Positions 10,996 through 23,200 of a DNA stretch of 64,000 nt are shown here, piece after piece. The stretch is from Perkinsus marinus ATCC 50983 (taxonomy: Eukaryota; Perkinsozoa; Perkinsida; Perkinsidae), in the NCBI RefSeq assembly GCF_000006405.1, contig NW_003211622.1, positions 62,659 through 126,658 of the forward strand, given 5' to 3'. The translations under genes and the position numbers were made by a program. The notes under the pieces were generated by a model. It was not told the origin of the DNA and did no database searches. It saw only the letters and a program-made list of their open reading frames with translations. Numbering within the stretch: the first letter of the stretch is position 1; every line of letters starts with the position of its first letter.

Positions 10996-11517
10996 TCTTT
11001 TTATCGGGCCTGGGTGGTTGAGTTTAGTAGTTGGTTGAATATGCTATCGGTGGGAATCGAACCTTGGACATTACCCTCACTTCAAAGATCAGTGTGATAT
11101 TGATAACGCTGATTCTTAGAGATGGGAGAAGTACAACGAATGGGAATTTAACGCCACGACGTACGGATGAAAGCAGTAGGTGTGGCACGGTGGAACGACT
11201 TGAACAAGACACTTATTCGGAATCAGTTTGGGCACCTCCCGCGCTGCTTAGCATAGGCCCACATTTTACACTAATTCGACACCTTAAGGATATATGGTAT
11301 CAAAGGAGAACTCATCAGTGTTCACTCCTTTGCCGAGTGTGCAGGACCCGGCATTCGCATGTTTCTCAAGGAGAAACTAAGCCGAAACGTGGATGTTGTA
11401 TTTTCTGTTAGTCTGTGTCTTGAAAATTATGGAAAATCTGATTGTGAATTCGTTCACAGGTGGTTGAAAGTATTAATAGCAACACGAAGAGCCCAAGTGT
11501 TGAAACCGACTTAGGAA
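10996..11517. other. Spacer between SWC5 and HAAO (3' ends face each other)
   Basis: It contains a minus-strand tRNA-like sequence at about 11036-11105 and an overlapping plus-strand frame that ends in a cysteine-rich tail (KPKRGCCIFC, stop at 11411). The frame has no recognised domain, and much of its first third is the complement of the tRNA-like sequence, so it is not called as a gene with confidence. Confidence 0.35.
11036..11105 (-). other. tRNA-like sequence resembling tRNA-Gln(TTG)
   Basis: The minus strand reads AGCGTTATCAATATCAC (D-arm/A-box-like), an anticodon arm CTGATCTTTGAAGTGAG with loop CTTTGAA (anticodon TTG) in which four of five stem pairs can form, and the B-box AAGGTTCGATTCCCACC. 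The variable region and acceptor do not fit a standard tRNA. Confidence 0.5.
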
Positions 11518-12731
11518 TTAACAATCATGGGGGGTTGTGCTTTTCAAAAGGAGCGCAATGTTGTCTTCTGAGAGTCGAAACTGGAAGGACTTTCCTCCGC
11601 TTAGAATCAAGCATTCGCCGGCCTTGACCACTCTAGGGTCGATACCGTTGTTCGAAACCTGACACTCACATATTCAACAAAGACGAGGCCGATGGTTACT
11701 TCAATTCCACCACGAAAAACGTAGAGGAAGGCCTCGTTCTTCTCGATGAACTCATCGTATTTCGTCTCCCTCGTGCCTGACGACGGAATTCACCAGGAGC
11801 TTTCGAGAGCTTCATTTCTCACCGGCGCCAATAACGATGACTGTAAAGCCTTTCTCTGGGTGGTCGTCTCCGAAGAGGCTCAGTCGCGAGTCGGGTTTTG
11901 AAAGGTCTTGTTCGTGCGCTTGCAACCAATCTTTCAGGGAGAACGGACTACGGTTTGAAATCAAGCTTTTTCTATGCTGATGGTGGTTACCGCGGAACGC
12001 TCGTCTGACAGTCCTGGCGTAGTGGAGGATTTGCTACCACCGACCCAACCGTCGGTCGGCCTGTTGCAAATGCTTCAGAGGCTTTGAATTCCTGCTAGGA
12101 CCTATCATACGCTCGCTCAAGAAGGCCTACCTCAACCACTGGTACCAAATCTCGACCGAGATCGTCACAATAGAAGTACCTGAGCTCGGAAGTCTGCTCA
12201 GTAGATCACCATAGACCTACTTCTCCCACAGGATTTCATCACACTTGTCAAAATCTGTGTACCACCGCAAGGCGTCAAACTCTTTTCCTTCCACACGAGC
12301 TCGCTCAATAACAAGCCCCTGAGCCACGAGATATCATCACTATGCTAGCGAGAGGAATTTGTTACTAAACTGCCGGCCTCTGGACGTTGAGGCGAGTGTG
12401 GTATTCTACTGGGGAGGAGAAAAACTTCCCCTTCCTTAATCTCAACGACCCTACAGAGGAAGACCTGTCGTTATCTGGTATTAAACGGTTTTTACTGTTT
12501 CTTTCCTCGTTCAATTATCGGTAATTGCATGTTGCCTTTGAGCTGCCAGAAGAACTCTGGGCTTTCGTCCAAGTGAAAATCAGTTCTAGTGTTGGGGCCA
12601 CCGACGAACATGATCGACAGATGTTGTTTGTGCATGAGTTTGTTGCATATGGGTGGACAGAAGCTCACTGAGTGTTGCTTGACCCACTCCTCTACGCATA
12701 CTGGGCCTTCTGACCTGAGGTCGTTGGTCAT
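11518..12731 (-). CDS. HAAO: 3-hydroxyanthranilate 3,4-dioxygenase
   Basis: The enzyme opens the ring of 3-hydroxyanthranilate on the kynurenine route to quinolinate and NAD. From ATG 12731, exon 1 gives [29 protein letters not shown] and [17 protein letters not shown], with the first two iron ligands (His and Glu of HxxxxxE). Later exons give [12 protein letters not shown] (third ligand His), [20 protein letters not shown], then [10 protein letters not shown] joined to [16 protein letters not shown]. The second, non-metal cupin half follows: [32 protein letters not shown], then [20 protein letters not shown] and [20 protein letters not shown], with the stop at 11518-11520. Both cupin halves and all metal ligands are present, as in the eukaryotic bicupin form. 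Confidence 0.9.
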
Positions 12732-12773
12732 TGTGACGAGGCCAACGAGAAGGCTGATGATAGGAGTGTTTTA

Positions 12774-12781
12774 AGTAAAGA
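12774..12781. repeat. 8-bp target-site duplication, left copy
   Basis: AGTAAAGA directly precedes the CAGTG end of MITE copy B and is identical to 12977-12984. Confidence 0.88.
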
Positions 12782-12976
12782 CAGTGTGGTAAAATTTGCG
12801 CATGGTCAACCACATGTGTTGGTGACAGTATGAAAACTCTGAGGAAAATTTGGAAAATCCTTGTTAGTGTCTGTACACTAGTCGTATATATTCTCCCAAT
12901 TCGTATATAAAATTTTATGATTAGTGAGGAAAATTTGGAGCTCAGCTGAGGAAAGCGAACATTTTTTGCAGCACTG
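12782..12976 (+). mobile_element. hAT-type MITE, copy B, with perfect 8-bp target duplication
   Basis: The 195-bp element starts CAGTGTGGTAAAATTTGCGC and ends AACATTTTTTGCAGCACTG. The termini are imperfect inverted repeats with the CAGTG signature usual in hAT elements. The 8 bp AGTAAAGA are repeated exactly at 12774-12781 and 12977-12984; an 8-bp duplication is the hAT hallmark. It is too short to code for a transposase. It lies about 50 bp upstream of the HAAO start codon and could affect its promoter or 5' UTR. Confidence 0.88.
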
Positions 12977-12984
12977 AGTAAAGA
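12977..12984. repeat. 8-bp target-site duplication, right copy
   Basis: AGTAAAGA directly follows the CACTG end of MITE copy B and is identical to 12774-12781. Confidence 0.88.
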
Positions 12985-13017
12985 ATAATGGTCCAAGAAA
13001 ATTGCGGAAAAAACCGT

Positions 13018-13085
13018 CACCAGGAATCGAACCTCCGTCAAGCCCTATAACAACGAAGAAAGCGTGTAACGCGCTTCGTGCGAGT
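13018..13085 (-). other. tRNA-like sequence
   Basis: The minus strand carries GCGCGTTACACGC upstream of GGAGGTTCGATTCCTGGTG, a clear B-box. The anticodon arm is not convincing. It lies just beyond MITE copy B. Confidence 0.45.
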
Positions 13086-13437
13086 GCGGGGTCGTTTAAT
13101 GAACCGATTTCGAAACTCAGAATCGATTCCAAAATCGCTTCTTACACGTACAATACGATGTTAGAATCGATTCTGAACTCCACAATTGATTCAATGAACA
13201 TGACGCACAGAACGGAATGTCGGAAGTTTTTCATAAGGATGTTGAGCCGTCAGTGGTAGCAGAACAACACGGCATACCAGTAGCTTCATCCTCTCCAAAC
13301 GCCAACTCTTAACCCCAATAGGGTTACCCCATACCATCTCTTACTATCCAACTCAGCTGGACTTAACACCAAGCATCACGAGAAAGAACATATCGCTGGT
13401 TTCAGGGTTGTAAGAATTTAGTACGGAATCCAAACAA

Positions 13438-13950
13438 TGGATCCACAACAGCAGCGTGCCTTCGACCTCATCATACGAACTCTCACATCTTCTTAATGCC
13501 CATCGTATCGCGTTCTATCGGGCATCGCTGGTGCTGATAAAACCTTTCCATTAAGGGAGATAGTAGCCGAATTGCGAAGACTACACTTGAGTGTGCATAT
13601 CCTGACATCGATGGGAATGGCAGCTATGCTCACGTGAGGGTTCCGTGTGTTCATGACATTCTTCTTCTGGCTGCACTTCGACCACGAGCATGGGAACGCC
13701 ATAGATAATAGCTACTTCCGAATTCCGACAGCCCTCTCACAGAGGATGGTCAAAGGACTCAGGCGTGCCGCCAGAGCATTAGGGAACTATGTCATGGCCT
13801 TCGACGAACTAACAACCTGTGCGACACAGTTCTCCGTGTTACCGATATGGCAGTCATTGCCATTGGCAATGAGAGAGCTCCCTTATCTGGTTCACAGGAG
13901 GACTTTGGTATCGAGATGCACCCGTATTTTACGTACAACGTGAATTGCGT
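13438..13950 (+). pseudogene. PIF1-like helicase fragment
   Basis: The plus strand encodes DPQQQRAFDLI, then GIAGADKTFPL (a degenerate Walker A, normally GxxGxGKT), then LREIVAELRRLHLSVHIL and TSMGMAAML. This is the order seen at the start of PIF1 helicase domains ('GxGGTGKT..l..i...lr..g..v...A.tG.AA'). A later DELTTC stretch could be the Walker B region. The frame is broken and the domain incomplete. PIF1-type helicases occur as host genes and in Helitron transposons; no Helitron ends were recognised. Confidence 0.35.
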
Positions 13951-14216
13951 GAAGTGAATGATAGATTCCACACTTCGCGAAAAAACGCCAGTGTGGAGGG
14001 CCATTTATGCCAAACTATCGGAGATAAGCAGAGCTCTCTTTCACAGCAGATAACTATGTAGAATCTACACTGTCATGAACTTGCTGGGAACCCGGTTGGG
14101 CGCTAGTGTGGACTCCATGGGGGCTCTAGTGGGTCTGAAGTTCGAGGCGAAGCTGATTGGTCACACCTGGAGCCATTCTTGGAAATGACTATGTCTCATC
14201 CCACTAGCATTGATTG

Positions 14217-17200
14217 ATGCTGATAGGCATGTCCCTTTACAATGTCCTCCTTGCTACATGCTCCGTCATTACAATCTTCCCCCACGCCCTAGACTGGCTC
14301 GACACTCTGCCCTATGGCACACAAACGACGGTAGATTGGCATATGTTAGCGGACTCTTTTCTGATGATCTCCGTCATTCGTGGGCAAGATCTCCGTCAGC
14401 TAACCTATTATGATCGCTACTACGTCGTCTTTCTGAACATCCGATTTGATTCAGGTTCATTTCAGTCGCGACGGTGTCGAAGTAGCGTCCTCGGCCAGCA
14501 CAGCCAGCATCCAGCTCTACGCCGGGGCCAACTACACGTCATTCGCCTTAGCCGCATCGTCTGCCTCGGACACTTTGACTTTCACACAAGAGCCGCGACT
14601 TCGAATTGTGGACAGTAGCCTTTGTGGTGGCCTGACCGGTGAGCCAGACCAGCGTAAAGACAAGCTACTGTCTCGATTGGCAGGTGCTGATGCTGCCGAC
14701 TATGCCGCAAACTGTGTACTCACGAGCATCGACTGCTCCCTGTTACAGTCATCAGGAGGCTCAGTTTCGGGTATAACTCTCGGTCGCCCATCAGCCTTAG
14801 CCTATGCCTACAGGTCCCGCATTGATTGATTCTAGTCCCTTGTTGAGCGGGACCACACCTCTGGGAGCACTACTATCTGTGGTATCGTCTGCATCTAGGT
14901 GGGCTCGCTCTTAGTGTTATTGACTACTTCCTGCTATTCAGGAGCGACTACAATGGGAGTGCGCCAACAGTGTTTCTCTCGGGCGGCGTCTTTCGATTTT
15001 GTTTTTCGAAAGACTCTTCCTTCGACTCGTCGTCTTACGTTATATTCCCCCAGCTCATCGTCAACGGTATCAGCCGTTCTGAGTGTCTCCTGTCGAGTAA
15101 CTCTCAGTGCTTGGCTGAGTATAAAGTCCACTGCTTCGGCTTGAGAGGTGCTCCTTGCTGCTTCAACATCCAGTCTCTGGAGTTGGCAGGTCAGACATCT
15201 CACACGAGTGGCGGCTGTACAGTGGCGTATGATGGTTATGAAGGCAATCTGGGCATCTTCAAGTGGACTCTTCCTTACGCTCTGCTCGATAGTGGTAAGA
15301 ACTCCCAGCATACTGTGGTGGACTCATCGGCCCACACGCAAGGTTCTGTTATACCTCAACAATGTGGAACAGCAGAGGCTTCAGACGTGTTATGTCCGAA
15401 TGGCGATGCATGCACGGGAGGTACGGAACACTTACTGATGTTCGATAAGGAACAGTCAGGAAACTACGTCGCAACGCCGGACGCGGCTACTGCATATTTA
15501 TCTGCTACCTTCAATGGTGTCTCGTCGAAGCTTGGAACGACGACTCATCCATGGGGCCAGGGCAACACCTTCGGGATCTGCTACTGTCCTGCTCACCAGG
15601 GCTGTGGGAGCTACACCGACTTCATGCAACAGGTCGATGCTTACTATCATGTCCCTTCTAGCTTGAGACACTTGACAGGTTGGGACACTCTTACTCTGGA
15701 CGGTCAGCGTCTGCTCACCTGTTGATTCAAATTGTACGAACACCTTCACAGGCGTCACTGGAGGCTTCCCATTCAACATTGCGGTAAAGATCGCCGCTAC
15801 TGTTGAACGGACATAACGACTAAACTTAGGTCAACTGCCCTCCCTTGGGATGCGACGGTATCAATTCCGTGGACTCCAGGGTCCGTATAGTTGACCATAG
15901 CCATGATACTGGGTGGGGACTGTCGCTATAACTCCATGCCGAATACGTTGATCATCACATTGGCTTGCGAGTTTGCTTTAGATTACCTAGCACTGACGAG
16001 GCACATCACTGCAAGGTGGCTAACGAGACCAGTGATCTCGCAATCTCTCATTGCTTTTCACCGACCAACTGTAGTCTAACTGGAGCGCTGGTCAATAACA
16101 AGAGGATTTTCGGAGGCTTCTCAATCACCAGTATGAACTCTCATCGCTGCCTCGATTCTGATAACGGCTTCAGACTGGGTATCATACAGTGGCAGCAAGC
16201 GATACGATGTGTGTTATTGTGATAGTCAATGTGGAGCTACCGCCAACTGGCACAAGGTCAGATGCTCCCACTCTCTGGGGCGGCTGTTGACTGCATCTTA
16301 TCAAGGTCGGAGAGATCGACTGGGATCCCCTCCAACTAGTCCAGGAGCCAGGTTCCCTAGAGGCTCCAATAGCTCGATCCCAACCAGGCAAGCTTGCGGT
16401 TAGTACAAAAGCTGACTCGACTGTGAACATCCCCTTCGGCCTTCATGCTGAGGGCAACACCTATAGCCCTATCATAGGAATCAGGTGAGAACCTCACGCC
16501 CCTCCAACATAATGGATGGCACTCCTCGTCCATTTTATGGTCGTTTTACATTCATATCATCAACGGCTAGCATAGTTGGTACCATGTTCCAATGGGAGAT
16601 CCTCAATAGTAACAAAAAGGGGATTTTGAAAAAATGGATAAATCATAAATATAATAATAATTTGGCATGATAATAAACAATAACATAATATAAAATACAA
16701 TAACATAAAGGTAATCAATACCCTACAATGAGAGTGTACATCATTTTGCAGTCGGTGACGAATTGGAACCTTAGAGCTTCATCATAGCGTACTCCTCAAC
16801 TGAGGCTGATATCCATCGGAGCATAGACTTTCCTGGTGGTCCCACACAGCGAAGCAGATCTCCACGACAAGGCTCTCTGTACGCCTCGTTCGGGGATCAG
16901 GTTCGACCCAACATATTCCCTCGGCTACGAGGACTGCCAGAATAATCCCTTCGAGATGGGCGGGATAACTCAAGCAAACACATTCGCCTTGTACAGAGGT
17001 CAGCGGGCTGGCAAAATCCTCGGGGGGAAAGCATCTCAGGTGTTCAAATCTCAAACGTAACCGTTTTCGACGCCGGGACTACCTCTAACACAATAACGTT
17101 GGACTCATCTGGACCGGCGGTTGTCTGCTTCTGTCCGCTTGCCGATAGTGAGGGATGTCGCGATCGATCCCTCTGGAGGGCGGCCTTCCGGTGAGCCTCA

Positions 17201-20200
17201 CTATGCGGCCCCCTGTGAACTGAAAACTTCAGGTTCACAGTTTCCGGACCGACCGGAGTGAAGAACTTCGTTTTTTCAGCCCATGTCCCTGTCAGATTTG
17301 AGCTGGAGGGCCATGGATTGTCTTCTGCTCCTGGTTACCTTAGACTCATTCAACCAGCAGAGAACTGTAGCTCCAATAATGGTGGGGTCTCGAAGAGAGC
17401 GTCTGTCGGGGAGTTGACGCTACCAGGCAATCCAAACGCCGCTCTTTATAATGTATACATTGGCTGCCCTGACCAGTGCTCGGCTGTCACTGATGTTGGG
17501 GGTTCCGAAAGCAATATTCTACTCCAAGGCCTGGACACGACACATGTCCGGTAAGACGGCAGTCGAATAGTTTTGTAAGCACTAGAAATTATAGTTATAT
17601 AAACTTAATTTCATCTTGTACATCACAACAGAATACGATGTGCACACTCACAAGCTTCTATTCCTATTGCCAGATGTGACGAGAATAACGACAACTGCGA
17701 TGCGGTCTACATCTCGTCAATCACGGTTGTCTCGGCCTCCACTACAAGAATCGATTTCACTGGAGATCCTGGGCTACAGGACGGCGATGTGCTTGAAGAT
17801 TTTTGACCGACTACGTTGAACATATGTCAGGTTATTTCCCTTGGTGAAAATATAATTCCGGGGGACCATATTACGGCGGAAGAATTTGATCTTTTGAAAG
17901 GCCGAGCGAGGTGTTGAGCCCATCTCTCAGTGATATCGATTCGTCGAGTAGATTTGCCGATAACTCTGCCTCCTACCTGGTTGGCCACTCTGTTACTGTG
18001 TCGGTCGACGACCCCTCAACAGTGACCGTTCCACTCGGGTGGTCTAGAAGCCCAACCCCCGAGATTGTGAGCCGAGCATTGGCCTGTCGCAGATCTTGAG
18101 ACAACTCCCAGGTTGTTGTTAAGGACAGCCTCAGTCGGGGTGGGTTATGGTACTCCCACTCACATGCAGCTACTAATGAGGAGGTCGTGAGTCATTCATC
18201 CATCATTGACGCCAAGTTGTGCTACTCTTATGGTGTGGAGAACAATTATCACGCCCATGTAGGCCGCCATCGACCGACCACGGAGCGGCAACACCTTTTA
18301 GGTTGGTCGAGTGACATTCGTAGAGCCACCCCGAATGGCTGCATCGATCTTCCTCACAGCTCGTCAAGTCGAGGCACGAGCACCAGTGATTGTCGAATTC
18401 AGGACAGGTGGGGATCCTGTCACCAGCCCTATATACGGAACACAGCAAGGGGCGACTCAGCTCATAGTCCAAGTGAGGACTATTCACAAGTGTTGGCATC
18501 GACTCAACCATGCAGGTGCAGGACACTAGTGTCTTCGATCTGCTCATATCGACCGACAAGGCTTTGACTTTCGAGGAGGCCACTTCAGGAGGTATAGAGA
18601 GGCATCCCATTCTATATCATGAGAATGCTAACAAAACATCCACACTGTGGATCGGCATCATGGGCGAAGACAGAGTTTGAAAATTCTTCATAAATCCTTT
18701 AGATCCTCATACTCTATGTATGTTCTTAGAGGACAATTTCCGAGTCTTCTGTGTAGAAATTTCCTATGAAGGTGCTTTGTCGTGGAAATGGAATTTCCCT
18801 AGGGTGGAAATGGCCGAAATATCGCTGAGAAAACCAAGATCCATCACTCTTGAATTCGATTGTTAATATCAATGCAAGGCTCGACGAAAATACCGTAACG
18901 ACGTAAACTTCACGTTGGTGCCACTATGGCACGGCGTAAGCGAATACGAGACTCATGGCTCCCAAATGGCCGATCGGGACAATGGAACTCGAGTGCGATA
19001 TCGATACGTTGCTCAACTTATGACTGTCGAATTATCCAACGACCATCAGCCAGACATGTATCCCCATTAATACGGCCAAACACTTTCAGACATAGATTCC
19101 ACAGCTGATCGGATGAGTAGGGCTAAACAATCAGTGTGTGGACAAGTCATAAGAGAGATGTGGACTGATGAGGCTAAGGGATTTCCTTTGCCGAAAGGGT
19201 GATCCTTAGGGGCTGCGATCTGCTCTATCTGAAGTCAAGGTGCTGGTTCCGAACGCACGGGCGTAAACGTAACATAGGCATCGTTTTTGATAGCAGAAAT
19301 GGTCTTGCAGACAACAGCACGTATCAACTGGTAGTTATCCTAACTCGACAAGCAACACGATCACGTAGTTATTCTGCATTAGGTCTTAAATGCAGTGGCT
19401 CATGAGTCCATCTTGGGGAGCGGCGATGCTGCTCACCTGTGGATATTTGCTATGGACAACGTCGTCGTTAACCCATATACAGTGCTCGAACTCGGGCAAG
19501 CAGGTGAGGCATGCAGAGACTCCTTATTCTATACCACACCTTCGTAACTTCGCGATCCTCGAGAGTTTGTTCCTCCTCAGAAATTAGTCCTAACAGACCG
19601 CCGCTACAGCGTGCTCGATCGACCGATCCGAATTGGCCGGCCCAGGGCGTCTTCGACGCCCAAACCCCAGCCTTGCTTTATAACCCCGGTGACTTGAGTA
19701 TCTCCAGAGAAATCATACTCAGCATTGCAGGTGCTGTGCACCTCGCCTGTTCTCATATATGAACTACGGTGGTCAGGCGAACGCAGCGGCCTCGGGCCTA
19801 TTGTTGGCGGTAGTCACCTATGGCTCTATCTTTGGCCTCTTACTTCGTGGAGAGCCGCCGCCTTCGATCAGAACAGAACAGCTCAAATTGGTCGTTGTGA
19901 GGGATGGTAGCACAGCAGCAGGCATGATCAGAAGCTTAGTCAGCCGTAGGTGTTACCCTCCTGATGGCATGCATTGTGGGAGCCTCAATGGGAGATGCTA
20001 CTTGGAAAAGATCAGCAGCACTGACGCGGCCATTAAAATCATCTTCCCAGATGATGTCAGTAGCTCACTTACCACTTACATCATGTCACCTATTCAGATG
20101 ACGCCTTTGAAAGGCGACATACGCTACACCCTGTCAATCAAGGCACTGCCTCTGCCGGTCGATGGGGTCGGCTGGTTCCCTGGTAGACTGGGAGGCGCTG

Positions 20201-23200
20201 AACTAACGAACGTCGAGGACGAATACTCTCACTATACGTTGGTTGAAGGCGGACTACAGTGAGCATACCGCTCTTCTATCGATTCCTCCCGGCCCGTTGA
20301 GCTGTTATGGCTTCCGAGGTCGTAGGCGAGCTGAAGGCGCTCAGGTATAAGAAGCCAGCCACGGGCCAGCTGTGGGGTAAGGCCCATATTATTCTCGATG
20401 ACAATGATGTTGTCAATGCCCGTCCATTTAAAGGAGAGCAGGACAATGTCCTCTACATATTTGTAGGAAAATACCTTACTGGTTCAACCTTGGCTTCACT
20501 ATGTTTTTGATGCTCCCTCAGCTTTCCTTTATGGCGACCTTGCACCGACCCTATCAAGCACTGAGCTCCTATTCAACCATTACAATTTATCTGCCTGACG
20601 GTTACACGTGCCTTGATGTACATAGGACTGGTCTGAAAGGCATTTTTTCATGCGCGTTTCTCTGCAGGTCGAGGCAATGCCGGAAAGTGTCGAATTATTG
20701 GGTTCTAACCCACAAGGGCGAGGAACCCTCTCTGACAGGCAATGGGCGTATGAGAACAACCTGTGTATTTATACCCTGGAGCCAGGTCCCGCGACAGTGT
20801 CGTGATTGGACGAAGTTGACAACTTTCGTAGGTGAACTCATCCCAGCGGCAAGTCAAATTTACTGCAAGTTTAGAGTTGATAACCCATCGACGGCACTGC
20901 CTGTCACCGATGCTGCAAACACGTGGTCAGCTCGTATGAGCATTGCCGACCGAAACGGAGAAGTCTGAAGACGTTCTGTAATGAGGCTAGGTTGTCCTCT
21001 GGCAGGCGTTCGAGTTCCCACCATTTCCATTCGTTGACGATGGGTTAGACCGGATGAGAAATGTTGGAGTGTTGGGAGTCCTCACTGACGTCGTCGCTAG
21101 TCCTGGTAAGCGTCGTCGATGGTGATGTGGGGCGCTCCTTTGTTTTTGCTAACACACTAAGCTTCGTTATCAAGGGGGCATTCAGAGCGGCACGCCATCA
21201 CAGCTAATATGAAATTCCGCAGTCGGATGGCAAGCTATGCGGCAGTATGTTCCCGACTTTAGGTAGCTTGCTTCGCTCCGCTCGTCATGAAATGACTTTT
21301 TTCTTCACGACTGACCTCAGCAATGGTCCTGGAGGATTCGTCATCGTTACGGCACCGAGTGGAACTGGATACTCTTTGACTCAGGTAGGAACGAGCTTAG
21401 CTACAGGTGACGAGCATCGATTCAGGGCGGAGAGAAATGCATGGTGGGGGTTCCGAACCCGGCCCACTTCCGTCGAGGCGGTGGGACGCTTCCTCTGCCC
21501 ACTGTAGTAGATTGCACTACACCAACCAACAATCAAGCCATGTTGGAGGTTAGTTGTGACCTTCCCATCCAACATATGTATGGTTACAATCCTGTTAGCT
21601 ACGATATGAGCTACTAGCATACCAACGTTACGCCTTCTCTCTGTGGGTAACCAACCCCGATACAATCAATTCGGACTGGACGAATAACTATTGGCAAGTA
21701 AAAGTCAAAGGGAACCTCCGTTCCCGGGCAACTCCACCTACTTCAGCTGCATACTGCGCTGTCGAGCAAAGCATTGGTCAGCGGCACGTACGGCTCGGAG
21801 GCAGTCCGGATGAATGTCCGAGGAGAGACCACGGGTCTGGCTGCCGGACGAACCATGATGTATGATGTATACAATGCTGAACTGGGAAGGGTAAGGGAGG
21901 CTTGGATAGTCCTCATCCACCTTAGTGGGCGGTGCTGCTATCTCCCCAGCACCGAGCACCAAAAATGTAGAGCACGATAGGGGTAGACTGGGTTCATGCG
22001 TAGGAACCGACCGAGATCATAACTCAACAGCGCTAGCGAAATGCATGAAATTGCAAAGGGAATATGTGCGAGGTCAACTACGCGTGTTGGTAAAAACAAG
22101 GAAACTCTTATCGGTTCTTGTGCACTAAGTGCACCGCACTTACACAGTAAATCGTATAGGAATTTCCGTGATGTAGTGGGGAAATCAAACATATATTCCT
22201 ACACTGTCGGATTCACGTTTCAGACTTTCGAAATAGCTGTATCGCTGCCACATCTTCCCTACACACTAACAATGACGACCTCTGAAGTGGTTGTCTCTCG
22301 ACTGGTTTTCACAACGACGGTCATCGTGGACATCAGGCTCACAGCCCCGGCAGACTTTCAGTGGGACCAACACGCGGTCATCTCCTTGCCGTAGTTACTG
22401 TATACATAGGTTCGTATCAGATCAAGCGTCATTTACAGAGTTAGCGAACGGCAGCACACTATCCATGCCGCGATCAGACTTCTCGGTCCTTGGTCAAGGC
22501 TCTCAGGTCTGTTGTAGTTGACCGTATTGGAATTCCACTGTATCGTCATCGGATTCGATCACGACCCTCCATCAAGATCTCAGGTATACCTTCCAGAAGG
22601 CGAGTACCTTGCGAACGAAGTGTATGGCTTCTCCTGCATGATCAAGGTGAGTCCTGTCTTCGATCCCAATCGATCGAATTTGTCGAACCACTCGCCGTTG
22701 AAGATGGAGGAAGCCTTTCAGCAGTGTGGTGATATACGTTCGCTTCCCTCAGCTGAGCTCAGGAGTTTCCGCAAAAGTTACACACGCTACTTTGCTTGTT
22801 ATCACTAACTTTGCTAGCAGTATGCAGAAACCAACAATAATTTGCCAAAATTTTCCCACGACTCTCATATTGTCGCCAACACATGTAGTTGAGCGTATGC
22901 ATATTTTCCCACGCTGCCTCTTAGTGTTGCTATCTTTGCCGTGTAGTTCCCCGACTTCGTCTCGGCATCTGGTCCGAACACCTTCTATCTGGAGACGTCT
23001 ATAAGCTCCGACGGCTTGGAAAGCCGTCATTATGGTCAAGTTGTTGATGCTCCTCTAGTTCGAGTTATCACCACTTTGTATCTTAGCTTCACGACCAGTG
23101 TCCTTCAGAAAGTAGCCGATCCCCTGACGGAGGCACTTTAGCCCTGTCCATCTCAGTCTAATATCATCGCACTTTTCTTCACTCTGTCGACATCCATTCG

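Noticed and set aside
12586-13041. 151-codon minus-strand frame spanning the HAAO 5' end
   Set aside because: It runs through the MITE and both target duplications and overlaps HAAO exon 1 in another frame; it is open by chance.
16600-16740. AT-rich stretch (ATAATAATTT, ATAACATAATATAAAATAC) as an origin or organellar insert
   Set aside because: It is short, lies between exons of the giant gene and shows no organellar gene; it is most likely an intron.
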